NCBI RefSeq assembly: GCF_029323795.1
Contig: NZ_CP119758.1
Span: 2,666,001 to 2,730,000, forward strand
Reading direction: 5' to 3'
Source: Zobellia alginiliquefaciens
GTDB lineage: Bacteria; Bacteroidota; Bacteroidia; Flavobacteriales; Flavobacteriaceae
Length of the DNA stretch: 64,000 bases
Positions 15,169-24,035 of this stretch are shown piece by piece. Below the pieces are notes generated by a model that was not told where the DNA came from, ran no database searches, and saw nothing but the letters and a program-made list of their open reading frames with translations. Each line of letters starts with the position of its first letter. The first letter of the stretch is position 1. The translations under genes were made by a program, and so were the position numbers.

Positions 15169-16242
15169 TATTTTATTTTTAGATACCACTTGTTTTAAAA
15201 TTACCTTTAATACCGTATATACGGGTACGGCTACCATCATACCTACAATGCCAAAAAGTAAGCCGGCTGCCAAGATTACCAAAAATATTTCCAGCGGATG
15301 AGATTTTACGCTGTTACTGAATATTATGGGTTGAGAAAAGAAGTTATCTATAAGTTGGCCTATGGTTACACCTATCATAACATACCCTATTTTAGGTAAG
15401 ATTATACTGTTAAAATCTAATCCGGGGTTACTTGTTATGGTAAACATAATCATGATTATAGCACCTATCATGGGTCCTAAATAAGGAATAACATTGAATA
15501 AAGCGCACATAAATGCTATGAGTACGGCATTCTCCAAGCCTACTAAAATCAGCGTTATGGAATACAGTGAAAAGAGAACGAATAGCTGCAGTAAGAGCCC
15601 CACAAAATAACGGGATAAGAGATTCTTGATTTTCGCTAAAGAACGCATAGTCCGCATTCTATGGGCGTCTGGTACGGTGATAAGGATAGAGCGTTGTATG
15701 ATGTTACTATCCTTCAGAAAGAAAAATGAGATGAACAAAACGGAGAACAGGCCAATTCCAATTTTGTCCAGAACCTGTAAAACGGATTTAAAAAATGACG
15801 GAACTAAATCCTTGCCCAATGTCTGTACGCCAGTTTTGTCCAGAGTGGCATCTTCTACCAAATCTTCCACCACCTTCTTAGTAGTGCCAAAGTACTCACT
15901 TGCCATCACATAGAGCTTATCAAACTCGTTTTGGATAATACCAAAATCAAAGAGGTAGAGGTTTTTGCCCTGTTCCGTTAGAAGTGGAATAATCAAAGCG
16001 ATTACGCCGGCACAGAGTGCGGTTAAAATAAGCATCGTAAGAATTACAGCTACCATATTGGGTAGCCTTAGGTGTCTCTGTATAATGGAAACGATGGGCC
16101 GGCCAATTAAAGCTACAATACCTGATATGAGTATATAGGCCACAATACTTTGTAATTCATAAATTAGGAATATGAGCAATACTAAACCGCATACTGCGGC
16201 TATTGCTTTTAAAATTCCATTGGCTATTTCAGAAGATTTCAT
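15142..16242 (-). CDS. AI-2E family permease (copy 1)
   Basis: This 366-residue integral membrane protein has about eight transmembrane helices and the AI-2E/PerM layout: N-terminal helix pairs, a long amphipathic middle (about 90-170), then the conserved C-terminal block with P-Y-L-G-P-M-I-G-A, G-Q-L-I-D-N near residue 290 and H-P-L-E-I-F. Members include the AI-2 exporter TqsA and, in other bacteria, Na+/H+ antiporters, so the substrate cannot be assigned; an osmotic or pH role suits the neighbours (MscS, SLC13). A second member lies at 20646-21668. The C-terminal codons double as the terminator hairpin. Confidence 0.88.
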   Translation of the reverse strand: MKSSEIANGILKAIAAVCGLVLLIFLIYELQSIVAYILISGIVALIGRPIVSIIQRHLRLPNMVAVILTMLILTALCAGVIALIIPLLTEQGKNLYLFDFGIIQNEFDKLYVMASEYFGTTKKVVEDLVEDATLDKTGVQTLGKDLVPSFFKSVLQVLDKIGIGLFSVLFISFFFLKDSNIIQRSILITVPDAHRMRTMRSLAKIKNLLSRYFVGLLLQLFVLFSLYSITLILVGLENAVLIAFMCALFNVIPYLGPMIGAIIMIMFTITSNPGLDFNSIILPKIGYVMIGVTIGQLIDNFFSQPIIFSNSVKSHPLEIFLVILAAGLLFGIVGMMVAVPVYTVLKVILKQVVSKNKIVTALTRGL

Positions 16243-16296
16243 AGGTTAGTTTTAGGTGGTTTAAGGTATGTGAGATGAGTTAGGTCTCAGTCATAA

Positions 16297-16326
16297 AAAC
16301 CTATTGGCACCAATGCCAATAGGTTT
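16297..16326 (-). terminator. Terminator after mscS
   Basis: The arms AAACCTATTGGCA (16297-16309) and TGCCAATAGGTTT (16314-16326) form a perfect 13-bp stem with a 4-nt loop. A T-rich minus-strand tail follows. Confidence 0.88.
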
Positions 16327-16354
16327 ATTTATTTGTCAAAGTCTTCTTGTTATT

Positions 16355-17254
16355 TTAAGACTGTTTATCACTTGAAATAGTATTCATATTTAAAGTGTTC
16401 TTGGCAAAATCCAAAGTACGGATTGGGAATGGAATATTGATATCCTGAGCGTCAAAATTAGATTTGATCAATTTAACGGCATTATGTCTTGCGGCATGTT
16501 CTTGTATGGCACCTTTCATGTCAATCCAAAAGCGAACCATAAAGTTGATGGAACTATCGCCAAACTCAGTAAAGAAAAATTCTACTTTTTCGTTTTTATT
16601 CTGAGGAAATTTCTCGCCGATAATTTTAACTACTAAATCTTCTACGGCCTGTAGATCACTTTCATAACCCACACCGCAGTTTACTGCAATTCTACTTCGG
16701 TCTGTTAACGAATAGTTTTTAAAGGACCCATCAATAAATTTTGAATTGGGAATCACTACAAAATTATTGTCCGGTTGGCGAACGGTAATATTGCGAAGAC
16801 TAATTTCTGAGACAGAACCTTTAACACCGTCACTTTCTATAAAGTCATCTATATTTATTTTTGGCATGAAAGAAAGAATAAGTCCGCCAAAGGTATTGCT
16901 CAATGTTCCCTGCAAAGCAAGTCCTATTGCAAGACCTACAACTCCCGCGCCAGCAAGAATACTGGTAAGTACTTTATCAAGTTCAAGCACGCCTAGCGCC
17001 ACAAAAAAACCGATTAAAACAACAGCAAGAAATACAAATCTGGCAATAATATCCTGTATGGATTGTTGACTGATACGGTTGAGAAGAAATTTCTGTAAAA
17101 GCTTGCGAACGCCTCTTGCGATAAAGTAAAATAAGACCATTATTAGAATGGCCATAACTATATTGGGAAGCTTAAGGATAATGGCATCTAGCCACCCGTC
17201 TAATTTGCTCCATAATTTGCTTATTGCGTCTTCTATTGAAAATTTACTTTCCAT
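16355..17254 (-). CDS. Small-conductance mechanosensitive channel (MscS family)
   Basis: This 299-residue channel is close to the E. coli MscS length. There are three transmembrane helices (about 28-48, 70-92, 95-125). The third is the pore helix, with the Ala/Gly-rich stretch A-G-A-G-V-V-G-L-A-I-G-L-A-L-Q-G that lines the gate. A beta domain follows with G-V-K-G-S-V-S-E-I-S-L-R-N-I-T-V and V-I-P-N-S-K-F, then the alpha/beta vestibule. It releases solutes on hypo-osmotic shock. It is the second gene after an SLC13-type carrier (10 bp apart), and a strong terminator follows, so the two form one transcription unit. Confidence 0.95.
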   Translation of the reverse strand: MESKFSIEDAISKLWSKLDGWLDAIILKLPNIVMAILIMVLFYFIARGVRKLLQKFLLNRISQQSIQDIIARFVFLAVVLIGFFVALGVLELDKVLTSILAGAGVVGLAIGLALQGTLSNTFGGLILSFMPKINIDDFIESDGVKGSVSEISLRNITVRQPDNNFVVIPNSKFIDGSFKNYSLTDRSRIAVNCGVGYESDLQAVEDLVVKIIGEKFPQNKNEKVEFFFTEFGDSSINFMVRFWIDMKGAIQEHAARHNAVKLIKSNFDAQDINIPFPIRTLDFAKNTLNMNTISSDKQS

Positions 17255-17264
17255 AATTTTTGTG

Positions 17265-19091
17265 TTATAATATATTGGTTAATAAAAACGTGGCTACTAC
17301 TGCTAGAATAAGACTCAGTAAGCCGCCTATTCCTAAAAAATGACTGAACCTGTAGTTGCCCAAACTGTATATTAGGGTGTTGGTCTGATAACCAACAGGG
17401 GTAAAAAAGCTAAAATTGGCAGCAAACATCACAGCCAGGATAAACGGCTTAAAATCTAATTGCATGCCTTGTGCTACTGCTATTGAAATGGGGGTCATTA
17501 TAATGGCTGTAGCATTATTGCTAATAACGGCACTTAAGATCATAGTCGAAAAAAACAAGGTTCCAATGACCACATAGCCGGGCTGGTCCATAAGGAAGCC
17601 CAAAAGTTTTTCCGAGATGTACATATCGGCACCACTATTGTGCATGGCAACACCTAAGGGAATCATTCCTGCCAACAAGAAAAAAATCTGCCAATTTACT
17701 TTTTTGTAGACCGTAGTAAGGTCCAGGTTTTTGGTTACTAGTAAAATGCAAACGCCTGTAAGGGCGCTCACCATAATGGATAGTACACCAGAAGCTGCAA
17801 GACCAATGACCAAAAGCAGGATGAATAAAGAAAAATTACGTTTGCTTTTAGAGTTGGCATTCCCTTTCTCAAACTCCTGAAGCAATAGTACATTCTCCAT
17901 TTTACCCAACCATTCCAGTTTATCTTTTGATGTTTCTAAAAGTAAACGGTCCCCTACTTTTAGAACTAATTTGTTCATGCTACTACGCACCAACCTTTCG
18001 TTAAGCTTGGTCAGGGTTTTTCTCTTTTTGATGGCAATAGGTACCATATCCTGCATCATTAAACTTCTGAGTTGCCCCAAGGTTTTTCCTAAAAATTGAG
18101 CGCCAGGGAGCATTAATAGCTCTGCAAATACGCGGTGGTCCAGCTCATCTTCATTAGGTTTGTCCTCATCATTAAGTTCTGTGTCCTGTAACGGGGCATA
18201 ATATTCCTCTTGGTTGAGACTTAAATTTTCAGACTCGTTGATACGCGATAAATTTTCCAAGTCGCATAGCAACAACAGCTCATCATCCGCTTTAAAAGTG
18301 ATGTATTTGCCCGGTGAATTGTGGACTCTATTATTACGGGTCAATTTTAAAAGGGAAACATCAGGGTTTTCAAAAAGAAAACTTTCTTGGATTGTTTTTC
18401 CCACCAATTGGGAATCCGAATTTATATGAACATTGGTTACATAATTGTTGAGATGGTAATCCTCATCAATATTTTTACCCTTTCCCCAAGGCAACCAATG
18501 CAGGGTTAGGGTGAGGTAGATAATAGCAATGGCTAGAAAAATCAACCCTAAAATTGAGAATTCAAAAAAGCCCAATTTATCCGCACCCAAATCTGTTGCA
18601 ACTGAATTTACGATAAGGTTGGTTGAGGTGCCCATAAGGGTACAGGAACCTCCCAGTATACCCGCAAAGGATATGGGCAATAATAGCTTACTTTGGGAGA
18701 CATTGTATTTCTCCGAAAGCTGATTTACGATTTTTATAAAAACAATAACAACGGCCGTAGTACTTATAAATGCCGAAATGCCTGCCGTAACAAACATAAA
18801 TACCGGGGCCATAACGTAAATGGGCAAGCCTTTAACTTTTCCCATACCAGAAGTCAACCAGTTAATAACGCCGTTCTCTTCCAGGGCAATGGCCAAGATC
18901 ATTAAAGCAAGCACGGCAATAGTGGCGTTATTGGAAAAGCCGCTTATGGCTTCTTCTGGAGTCACCAGCCCTAGCAGGGTTAGTGAAACAATAATTAGAA
19001 AAGCAATTTTGTCTACCGGAAAAATTTCAAATACAAATAATGCCACCGTTACCAGCAGTACGCAGAACATTAACGTTATTTCCCAAGTCAT
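17265..19091 (-). CDS. SLC13-family anion permease with RCK_C domains
   Basis: This 608-residue inner-membrane carrier shows the dicarboxylate/sulfate family (DASS/CitT) pattern. It has N-N-A-T near residue 55, the first substrate clamp in G-T-S-T-N-L-I near 155, and the mirrored C-terminal element S-N-N-A-T-A-I near 525 with P-V-G-Y-Q-T-N near 570. Two TrkA-C (RCK_C) regulatory domains sit in the cytoplasmic middle (about 210-300 and 320-400). Substrates of such fused carriers include sulfate or dicarboxylates; I cannot choose. It is the first gene of a two-gene unit with mscS. Confidence 0.92.
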   Translation of the reverse strand: MTWEITLMFCVLLVTVALFVFEIFPVDKIAFLIIVSLTLLGLVTPEEAISGFSNNATIAVLALMILAIALEENGVINWLTSGMGKVKGLPIYVMAPVFMFVTAGISAFISTTAVVIVFIKIVNQLSEKYNVSQSKLLLPISFAGILGGSCTLMGTSTNLIVNSVATDLGADKLGFFEFSILGLIFLAIAIIYLTLTLHWLPWGKGKNIDEDYHLNNYVTNVHINSDSQLVGKTIQESFLFENPDVSLLKLTRNNRVHNSPGKYITFKADDELLLLCDLENLSRINESENLSLNQEEYYAPLQDTELNDEDKPNEDELDHRVFAELLMLPGAQFLGKTLGQLRSLMMQDMVPIAIKKRKTLTKLNERLVRSSMNKLVLKVGDRLLLETSKDKLEWLGKMENVLLLQEFEKGNANSKSKRNFSLFILLLVIGLAASGVLSIMVSALTGVCILLVTKNLDLTTVYKKVNWQIFFLLAGMIPLGVAMHNSGADMYISEKLLGFLMDQPGYVVIGTLFFSTMILSAVISNNATAIIMTPISIAVAQGMQLDFKPFILAVMFAANFSFFTPVGYQTNTLIYSLGNYRFSHFLGIGGLLSLILAVVATFLLTNIL

Positions 19092-19131
19092 TTCTTTTCT
19101 GTGGCATCATTGAATACGGATGCTTTATTGG

Positions 19132-19293
19132 TTATCGCTTTAGTTTTTTTCTTTTCTTTTTGCCCTTTTCAGATTCTTTAGGTTGCAACAATTTGTAACC
19201 TAAATAGGCAAACTGCATACCTACAAGTGCAAGTTTTATTTTCCTATTGTTGGCCAATGCCGAGGCAATGCCAATGAGCGATGTGGGTTTCAT
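19132..19293 (-). CDS. Small basic protein, 53 residues
   Basis: This short ORF runs from ATG at 19293 to TAA at 19132. The N-terminal half is mildly hydrophobic (S-L-I-G-I-A-S-A-L-A-N-N, then L-A-L-V-G-M-Q-F-A-Y-L-G-Y-K), giving one possible membrane helix. The C-terminus is a Lys/Arg cluster (G-K-K-K-R-K-K). I do not recognise a family. It lies between the SLC13 gene (40 bp downstream on the same strand) and the HPF gene upstream, with an HPF terminator in between, so it may lead the SLC13-mscS unit. Confidence 0.6.
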   Translation of the reverse strand: MKPTSLIGIASALANNRKIKLALVGMQFAYLGYKLLQPKESEKGKKKRKKLKR

Positions 19294-19320
19294 ATTTTGT
19301 ATTTTTAAGTTGATATATTT

Positions 19321-19353
19321 AAAAGATGGCGGCTTAGTGAGCCGACATCTTTT
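19321..19353 (-). terminator. Terminator overlapping the stop codon of the HPF gene
   Basis: The outer arms AAAAGATG (19321-19328) and CATCTTTT (19346-19353) and inner arms CGGC/GCCG (19330-19333, 19341-19344) form an imperfect 13-bp stem. The HPF stop codon (19334-19336) lies in the loop. Confidence 0.75.
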
Positions 19354-19633
19354 CTTTTACTTTTTTTAGCTGATCTTGCAGATCACGAACGGTTTCGCTC
19401 ATAGCCGCTTCAAAAGATTCCCCGTTTGATGAGGCAAAAATTCTTGGCCCGGGCATGCTTAAACGTATGTCGCAGAACATCTCTTGGTCATCACTTCGGT
19501 TTTCTTTTTTAAAGAATACATCGGCACGGTGAACAAAATCGAATTTGTTAGCCAGCTTTTCTAATTTTTCCTTTGCCATTGCTTCCAGCCTTTCGCTAGC
19601 GGATACGTCGTGATATTGATATATGATTTGCAT
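19334..19633 (-). CDS. hpf: Ribosome hibernation-promoting factor, short form
   Basis: This 99-residue protein of the HPF/YfiA (RaiA) family binds the decoding region of the small ribosomal subunit and helps form inactive ribosomes in stationary phase. The beta-alpha-beta-beta-beta-alpha pattern is visible, with V-S-A-S-E-R-L near residue 10, an I-R-L-S-M-P-G strand near 55 and a terminal helix D-L-Q-D-Q-L-K-K-V-K. It lacks the C-terminal dimerisation domain of long HPF. It is the only translation gene in the island, consistent with a general-stress theme. Minus strand, single gene by its terminator. Confidence 0.93.
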   Translation of the reverse strand: MQIIYQYHDVSASERLEAMAKEKLEKLANKFDFVHRADVFFKKENRSDDQEMFCDIRLSMPGPRIFASSNGESFEAAMSETVRDLQDQLKKVKEKMSAH

Positions 19634-19705
19634 AGTGTTCTTTAGTTTTGAAATTAATTTTTATGATTGTAGGAGGTATTTCTCCATTGGGTTTTATGCT
19701 GCTTC

Positions 19706-20347
19706 TTAGTACATTCTTGCCGAATCAACCGCTTCTTTCAACTCATCATGCTGCAAGGACTTACCATAAATAGCTTGGTCAGGGTCCATGATTTGCGTAT
19801 CGGTAAGATTACCAATAAAGAGGGTGTCAAAACCCATATCTTCAATTAGTTTTTTAGTAATAAATCTACTTTCTATATCCTGCGCTGCATAGGGTACGGT
19901 CAACTTTTCAGAATTCCTGAACGCCCTGTCGCGCAAGTGTTCTGCCTTTATGGTGTTAAAAGCTTTGGCGGTCTTTGCCGTGCTGAATTTCATGGCAGTA
20001 TATTCAGAAGCCGTGTAATTTGCCTCTCTTACTTGCTGAGCCAGCTCTCCATCTCTTTCGGGATAAGGGTTTGTAGCATCAATTATAAGTTTGTTGCTGT
20101 ATTGGGACGCATACTTTTCGGCAAGGTTATTTACTGATTTAAACGGTATAGCCAATAAATAAACGTCTGCATTAGTTTCAAAAGCCTCATCTACGCCTAC
20201 CGCTTTTGCATTGTTGCCCGCATCATTTGCCAAGCTTTTCAGTTCCTCTGGGTGGCGTGAGCTAAAGAGTACTTGATGGCCTGCTTTTGCCCAATGCGTA
20301 CCTAAACTGCCACCAATATTTCCACTTCCTATTATTCCTATTTTCAT
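19706..20347 (-). CDS. NADP-dependent F420-reductase-like oxidoreductase
   Basis: This 213-residue protein begins with a Rossmann nucleotide-binding motif G-I-I-G-S-G-N-I-G-G-S-L-G (residues 3-15). The H-P-E near residue 33 after F-S-S-R fits recognition of an NADP 2'-phosphate. A-I-P-F-K-S-V near 68 and I-I-D-A-T-N-P-Y near 90 are typical of the NADPH:F420 oxidoreductase / NADP-binding family (COG2085). Bacteroidota are not known to use F420 generally, so the substrate is probably another compound. It is monocistronic on the minus strand; about 300 bp without a gene lie upstream. Confidence 0.85.
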   Translation of the reverse strand: MKIGIIGSGNIGGSLGTHWAKAGHQVLFSSRHPEELKSLANDAGNNAKAVGVDEAFETNADVYLLAIPFKSVNNLAEKYASQYSNKLIIDATNPYPERDGELAQQVREANYTASEYTAMKFSTAKTAKAFNTIKAEHLRDRAFRNSEKLTVPYAAQDIESRFITKKLIEDMGFDTLFIGNLTDTQIMDPDQAIYGKSLQHDELKEAVDSARMY

Positions 20348-20645
20348 AACTGTGTTTTTATATTATTTCCGCTATTGCGAAAAATTATCTTTTAATATGT
20401 GCTCTTGGGTTAGCGCCCAAAAACAACGGATTGTATCAGGAGGTACTTGTTATTTTGTACCTGACTATCCTGAAACTTCCACTATATTAGGTATATATGC
20501 GAAGACGGATTAGTTCAATTGCAGCTATTATTACTGCTAAAGCAATTGAAGCATTGGAATGATGGATAGCGTTAGTTTTTGGTGGAAATAGAGAAGGAGA
20601 TAGGCAGAATATATATCCTGCAGACCAAAAATCGTTCAGTAACAA

Positions 20646-21668
20646 TTACATGGAATCACTATTTTCTTTACCGTATTCATCTTTGTAAATCTGTACAATA
20701 ATGAGAAATAAGCTCACGAACAAAGGACCGAAAATAAGACCTATAAAACCGAAAAGCGGAATTCCTATAAGAACACCGATCATGGTTATCAGCGGATGAA
20801 CATCATCTAATTTTTTAAGCACATAAAGGCGAATTAGATTATCTGTGGAGCCTACTACAACAATGCCATAAAGGAGAATGCCCCATGCTTGAAAAGTGTC
20901 TCCTGCAGATAGCGTTATTATAAATACGGGCAGGGTACCCAACATATTTCCAACAAAGGGAATCATAGAACCTATAGCGACAATTACGCCCCAGAAAAAG
21001 GGATTTTCAATTCCAAAGATGAGGAAACCAATTAACGCCACAACACCTTGGGCTATCGCCACCAAAGGTATACCTAGTGCATTGGCACGTACCATTCTTC
21101 TGATTTTGCTGCCTATAGTTTTAAGATTATCCGTGCTTATTGGGATATACTCAAAAAGCGACTCACGCATTTCCTTGCGGTTCGTCAACATAAAATAAAG
21201 AAAGAAGTACATGATACCTATAGCGATTACCGAAGTAAACGTACTTCCTGCAAACCCTTGGAGATTGGTGGAGAACCAACCTGAAACTGCGGATACATCT
21301 ATGGAGGAGGACAAGTCATAACCCACATAACTTTCTACATTTTCCAGCTGTGATTTTACGGCTTTTGTAACTTTCTCGGAATTGTTCACTGCCTGACTTA
21401 CCTTGTTTCCCAGCATAAGGACGGCTCCCGAAACGGGAATTAAGATAATTATGAAAGAAGCGAACATCAAAAAAGCTGCTGCCAGGTCTGGTTTCCAACC
21501 TTTGTGAACCAATTTTGCCATTGGTTTTTTCAACAATACGTACAAAGTAATGGCTCCTAATACACCTGAAAAGTAAGGAGCCATTTCTTTAAATATAAGT
21601 CCGCCTATACAGACGATCAGCAATAAAACAAAAAGTTGGCGAATAACTTTGGGGTGTATGGTTTTCAT
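20646..21668 (-). CDS. AI-2E family permease (copy 2)
   Basis: This 340-residue polytopic membrane protein is of the same family as 15142-16242. It has seven to eight helices, P-F-V-G-N-M-L-G near residue 240 in place of the P-Y-L-G-P motif, and H-P-L-I-T-M-I-G-V near 295. The middle amphipathic part has K-S-Q-L-E-N-V-E. The copy is diverged, not a recent duplicate. Substrate unknown. The Rho-N-like small gene and the SDR lie upstream on the same strand (40 and 25 bp gaps), so it is probably the last gene of a three-gene unit. Confidence 0.87.
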   Translation of the reverse strand: MKTIHPKVIRQLFVLLLIVCIGGLIFKEMAPYFSGVLGAITLYVLLKKPMAKLVHKGWKPDLAAAFLMFASFIIILIPVSGAVLMLGNKVSQAVNNSEKVTKAVKSQLENVESYVGYDLSSSIDVSAVSGWFSTNLQGFAGSTFTSVIAIGIMYFFLYFMLTNRKEMRESLFEYIPISTDNLKTIGSKIRRMVRANALGIPLVAIAQGVVALIGFLIFGIENPFFWGVIVAIGSMIPFVGNMLGTLPVFIITLSAGDTFQAWGILLYGIVVVGSTDNLIRLYVLKKLDDVHPLITMIGVLIGIPLFGFIGLIFGPLFVSLFLIIVQIYKDEYGKENSDSM

Positions 21669-21707
21669 GTGTCTTATTACTTTTTAATTATGAAGAAAAA
21701 GGTGAGC

Positions 21708-21947
21708 TTAATTATTCCGTAAGGCATGAATCAGTTCGGCCTTATCCATCGTTGAGCGACCATCAATACCAACGCTTTTAGCTTGCTCGTAAAGTTGTTC
21801 TTTCGTCCACTCTTCATACGGCTTTGATCTTCCGCCCTTTTTACCACTATTTGGCGTGTTGGCAATCCGGGCCGATTTCTCTTTGCTGTACCCCTTGTCT
21901 CTCAGGGCCTCATACTGCTCCTCATTTTTTACACTTGGAATATCCAT
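21708..21947 (-). CDS. Small Rho-N/SAP-like protein
   Basis: This 79-residue protein has its N-terminal half in the pattern of DUF7218-like proteins (E-Q-Y-E-A-L-R-D-K-G-Y-S-K-E-K-S-A-R-I-A-N). The C-terminal half (about 40-78) reads W-T-K-E-Q-L-Y-E-Q-A-K-S-V-G-I-D-G-R-S, then K-A-E-L-I-H-A-L-R, matching the Rho termination factor N-terminal helix-extended-helix that binds nucleic acid. A basic G-K-K-G-G-R-S-K linker joins them. Likely a small nucleic-acid-binding stress protein; target unknown. It lies between the SDR and AI-2E genes on the same strand. Confidence 0.85.
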   Translation of the reverse strand: MDIPSVKNEEQYEALRDKGYSKEKSARIANTPNSGKKGGRSKPYEEWTKEQLYEQAKSVGIDGRSTMDKAELIHALRNN

Positions 21948-21971
21948 AGTTTTAAGATTTTTAGATTCAAC

Positions 21972-22715
21972 TTATTTCTGTTGCTCCGTGGGCATGATAA
22001 ATACGTCATTAATATTTGCTCTGGCCGGTTGTACTAGGGTGTAGTAAATAGCTTCGGCAATATCCTCCGCTTCCAAGAATGTCATTTTTTGCATCTCCTT
22101 AAACGTCTCTTTTATATCCTCGTCGGTTATCGTGTCCGTGAGTTCGGTAGAAACGGCTCCCGGTTCAATTGATGTTACATTAATGCCATATTTTGGGGCA
22201 AGTTCCTGTCTTAGACCTTCGGAAAACATCTTCACGGCAGATTTGGTTGCACAGTACACCGCACCGCCGGGGAAATAATTACGTGCTGCACTTGAAGATA
22301 TGTTGATAATATTACCCCCCTTGTTTTCAATCATGGTAGGAAGTACTGCTGCTACTCCGTTCAAGACACCTTTAATATTTACATCAACCATCTTTTCCCA
22401 CTCATCTGTCTTTAATTTTTCCACATAGGACAATGGCATTAGACCCGCATTATTGATAAGGGCATCTATAGTGTTATATTCAGAAAGTGTTTTTTTGACG
22501 AGATTTTCGTAATCGGATTTTTTAGTAACGTCACCAGTAACAATCATAGCTGTACCTCCGTTACTTTCAATTTTTTCCTTTAGCTCCTCTAGCCTTTCTT
22601 CTCTTCTGGCGGTTAGCACCACTTTGGCGCCTTCACTGGATAATTTTAAGGCTGTTGCTTCGCCTATTCCACTTGATGCTCCTGTTATTATAATTACTTT
22701 ATCAGTTATATTCAT
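21972..22715 (-). CDS. Short-chain dehydrogenase/reductase
   Basis: This 247-residue classical SDR has cofactor motif T-G-A-S-S-G-I-G-E (11-19), an Arg pair after strand 2 (A-R-R-E-E-R) that favours NADP, N-N-A-G near 89, and the catalytic Ser in S-S-S-A-A with Tyr-x-x-x-Lys in Y-C-A-T-K near 155. The closing part resembles the YdfG/serine 3-dehydrogenase-like group of general reductases. The substrate is not predictable. It is the first gene of a minus-strand set followed by the Rho-N-like gene (24 bp) and AI-2E permease gene. Confidence 0.93.
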   Translation of the reverse strand: MNITDKVIIITGASSGIGEATALKLSSEGAKVVLTARREERLEELKEKIESNGGTAMIVTGDVTKKSDYENLVKKTLSEYNTIDALINNAGLMPLSYVEKLKTDEWEKMVDVNIKGVLNGVAAVLPTMIENKGGNIINISSSAARNYFPGGAVYCATKSAVKMFSEGLRQELAPKYGINVTSIEPGAVSTELTDTITDEDIKETFKEMQKMTFLEAEDIAEAIYYTLVQPARANINDVFIMPTEQQK

Positions 22716-22856
22716 GTTTTATTTTTAAGATATATTACTATTGATTGCAAAGTTTTAGAAAACCATTGCGATAGCTTAATCACATCAGAAAAAATATTGA
22801 CTATAACCGTAGAAGAGTGTAAGTAGTGCTTCTAGTCATTAGGACTGCAAAAGAAC

Positions 22857-23762
22857 CTATTCACTAATTTTTTCGGCGGATTCAGTTGGCACTCCGTGAC
22901 CGTACTTTTTGGCATAGACCCATGTAAATTCTGCTCCAAAAAATAGTATTAAACAGGAGTAGGAAACCCATAAAAGAACCAAAACAATTGTTCCCGCTGC
23001 GCCATAGGTAGAACCAGGGTTTGCTTCACCAAAATAGTAACCCAGTAAAGACTTACCCAATACAAATAGAACCGCTGTAATAAGGGCGCCTATCCAAACG
23101 GTTTTCCAACGTATTTTGGCATCGGGAAGGTATCTGAATATTAGAGCAAAGAGTACCGTTATTATTCCAACGGAGACCACAAAATCTAGCAGGTAGGCAA
23201 TGTAGACTATAACCTCGGGTAGCATACTCCGTATATAAGCGTTTAAGGCCGATATAGCTGCTGTAACCAGAAAACTCACCAACAACAAAAAACCGATGGC
23301 GACAATAAAAGCAAAGCTTCTAGCTCTGTCCATCAGCATTTTTATAAAACTTGAATCCGGGTGTGGTTGCACTTGCCATATCTGATTCAATGAAAGTTGT
23401 AAGTGGTAGAATACTCCGGTAGCACCAAAAATGAGAGTGCCTATTCCTAGGATACTTGCTATAGTGCTTCGGTTTTCATTTTGTGTTTCAACCATCATGG
23501 ATTGTATGGCTTCTGCAGCATCATGACCCAGAGCACTAGAAATTTCTTGGGTCAGTTCTCCTTGAACAATCTCTGTGCCCCATACCGAACCCACAAGATT
23601 TATAATTATAACGAGAAGACCGGGTAAAGAGAGTACCGCGTAGTAGGCGACAATAGCACTTAGTCTAAAAGGATCGTCCGCATCCCAAGCTTTATAGGTA
23701 TCAACTATTAATTTGGGAAGGTGTTTTAGTTTAAATTTTTTATCGGTTTTGGTAGCTGTCAT
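22857..23762 (-). CDS. YihY/BrkB family membrane protein
   Basis: This 301-residue inner-membrane protein has six transmembrane helices. It shows the YihY pattern: a D-D-P-F-R-L-S-A-I-V-A-Y-Y-A-V-L-S-L-P-G block near residue 30, A-T-G-V-F-Y-H-L-Q near 120, an R-Y-L-P-D-A-K-I-R-W near 210 and G-A-A-G-T-I-V near 255. Long misnamed RNase BN, the family is now regarded as membrane proteins of unclear role. It is divergent from the first TolB/TPR regulator gene across a 270-bp gap that holds a 10-bp inverted repeat. Confidence 0.92.
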   Translation of the reverse strand: MTATKTDKKFKLKHLPKLIVDTYKAWDADDPFRLSAIVAYYAVLSLPGLLVIIINLVGSVWGTEIVQGELTQEISSALGHDAAEAIQSMMVETQNENRSTIASILGIGTLIFGATGVFYHLQLSLNQIWQVQPHPDSSFIKMLMDRARSFAFIVAIGFLLLVSFLVTAAISALNAYIRSMLPEVIVYIAYLLDFVVSVGIITVLFALIFRYLPDAKIRWKTVWIGALITAVLFVLGKSLLGYYFGEANPGSTYGAAGTIVLVLLWVSYSCLILFFGAEFTWVYAKKYGHGVPTESAEKISE

Positions 23763-23825
23763 AAGCTGTGCTGTGCGTTCTATTCGTATGTAGAATTTTG
23801 AATAAAATTACTCAGACAGTTCGCA

Positions 23826-23854
23826 AAACATTAACCGATATGCTTAATGTTTTA
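23826..23854. promoter_or_regulatory. Inverted repeat in the brkB/regulator divergent region
   Basis: The perfect 10-bp arms AAAACATTAA (23826-23835) and TTAATGTTTT (23845-23854) are separated by 9 bp. The repeat lies 64 bp before the brkB start and has no T run in the right place for a terminator, so an operator is plausible. Confidence 0.45.
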
Positions 23855-24035
23855 ATGGGATTGCATAATATGGAATATAATTTTTAGTATTTGTAATTAA
23901 ACCAATAGACTTTTTAAAATACTGCTTCATTATTTGATTAAATCAATTAAAGATGAGGTAGGGTCTTGCTAAACAGTTTAATCGTATTTTTCTTAACTTG
24001 TGCTTCCCTCGGATAATAATTTGATATTCAATTAA

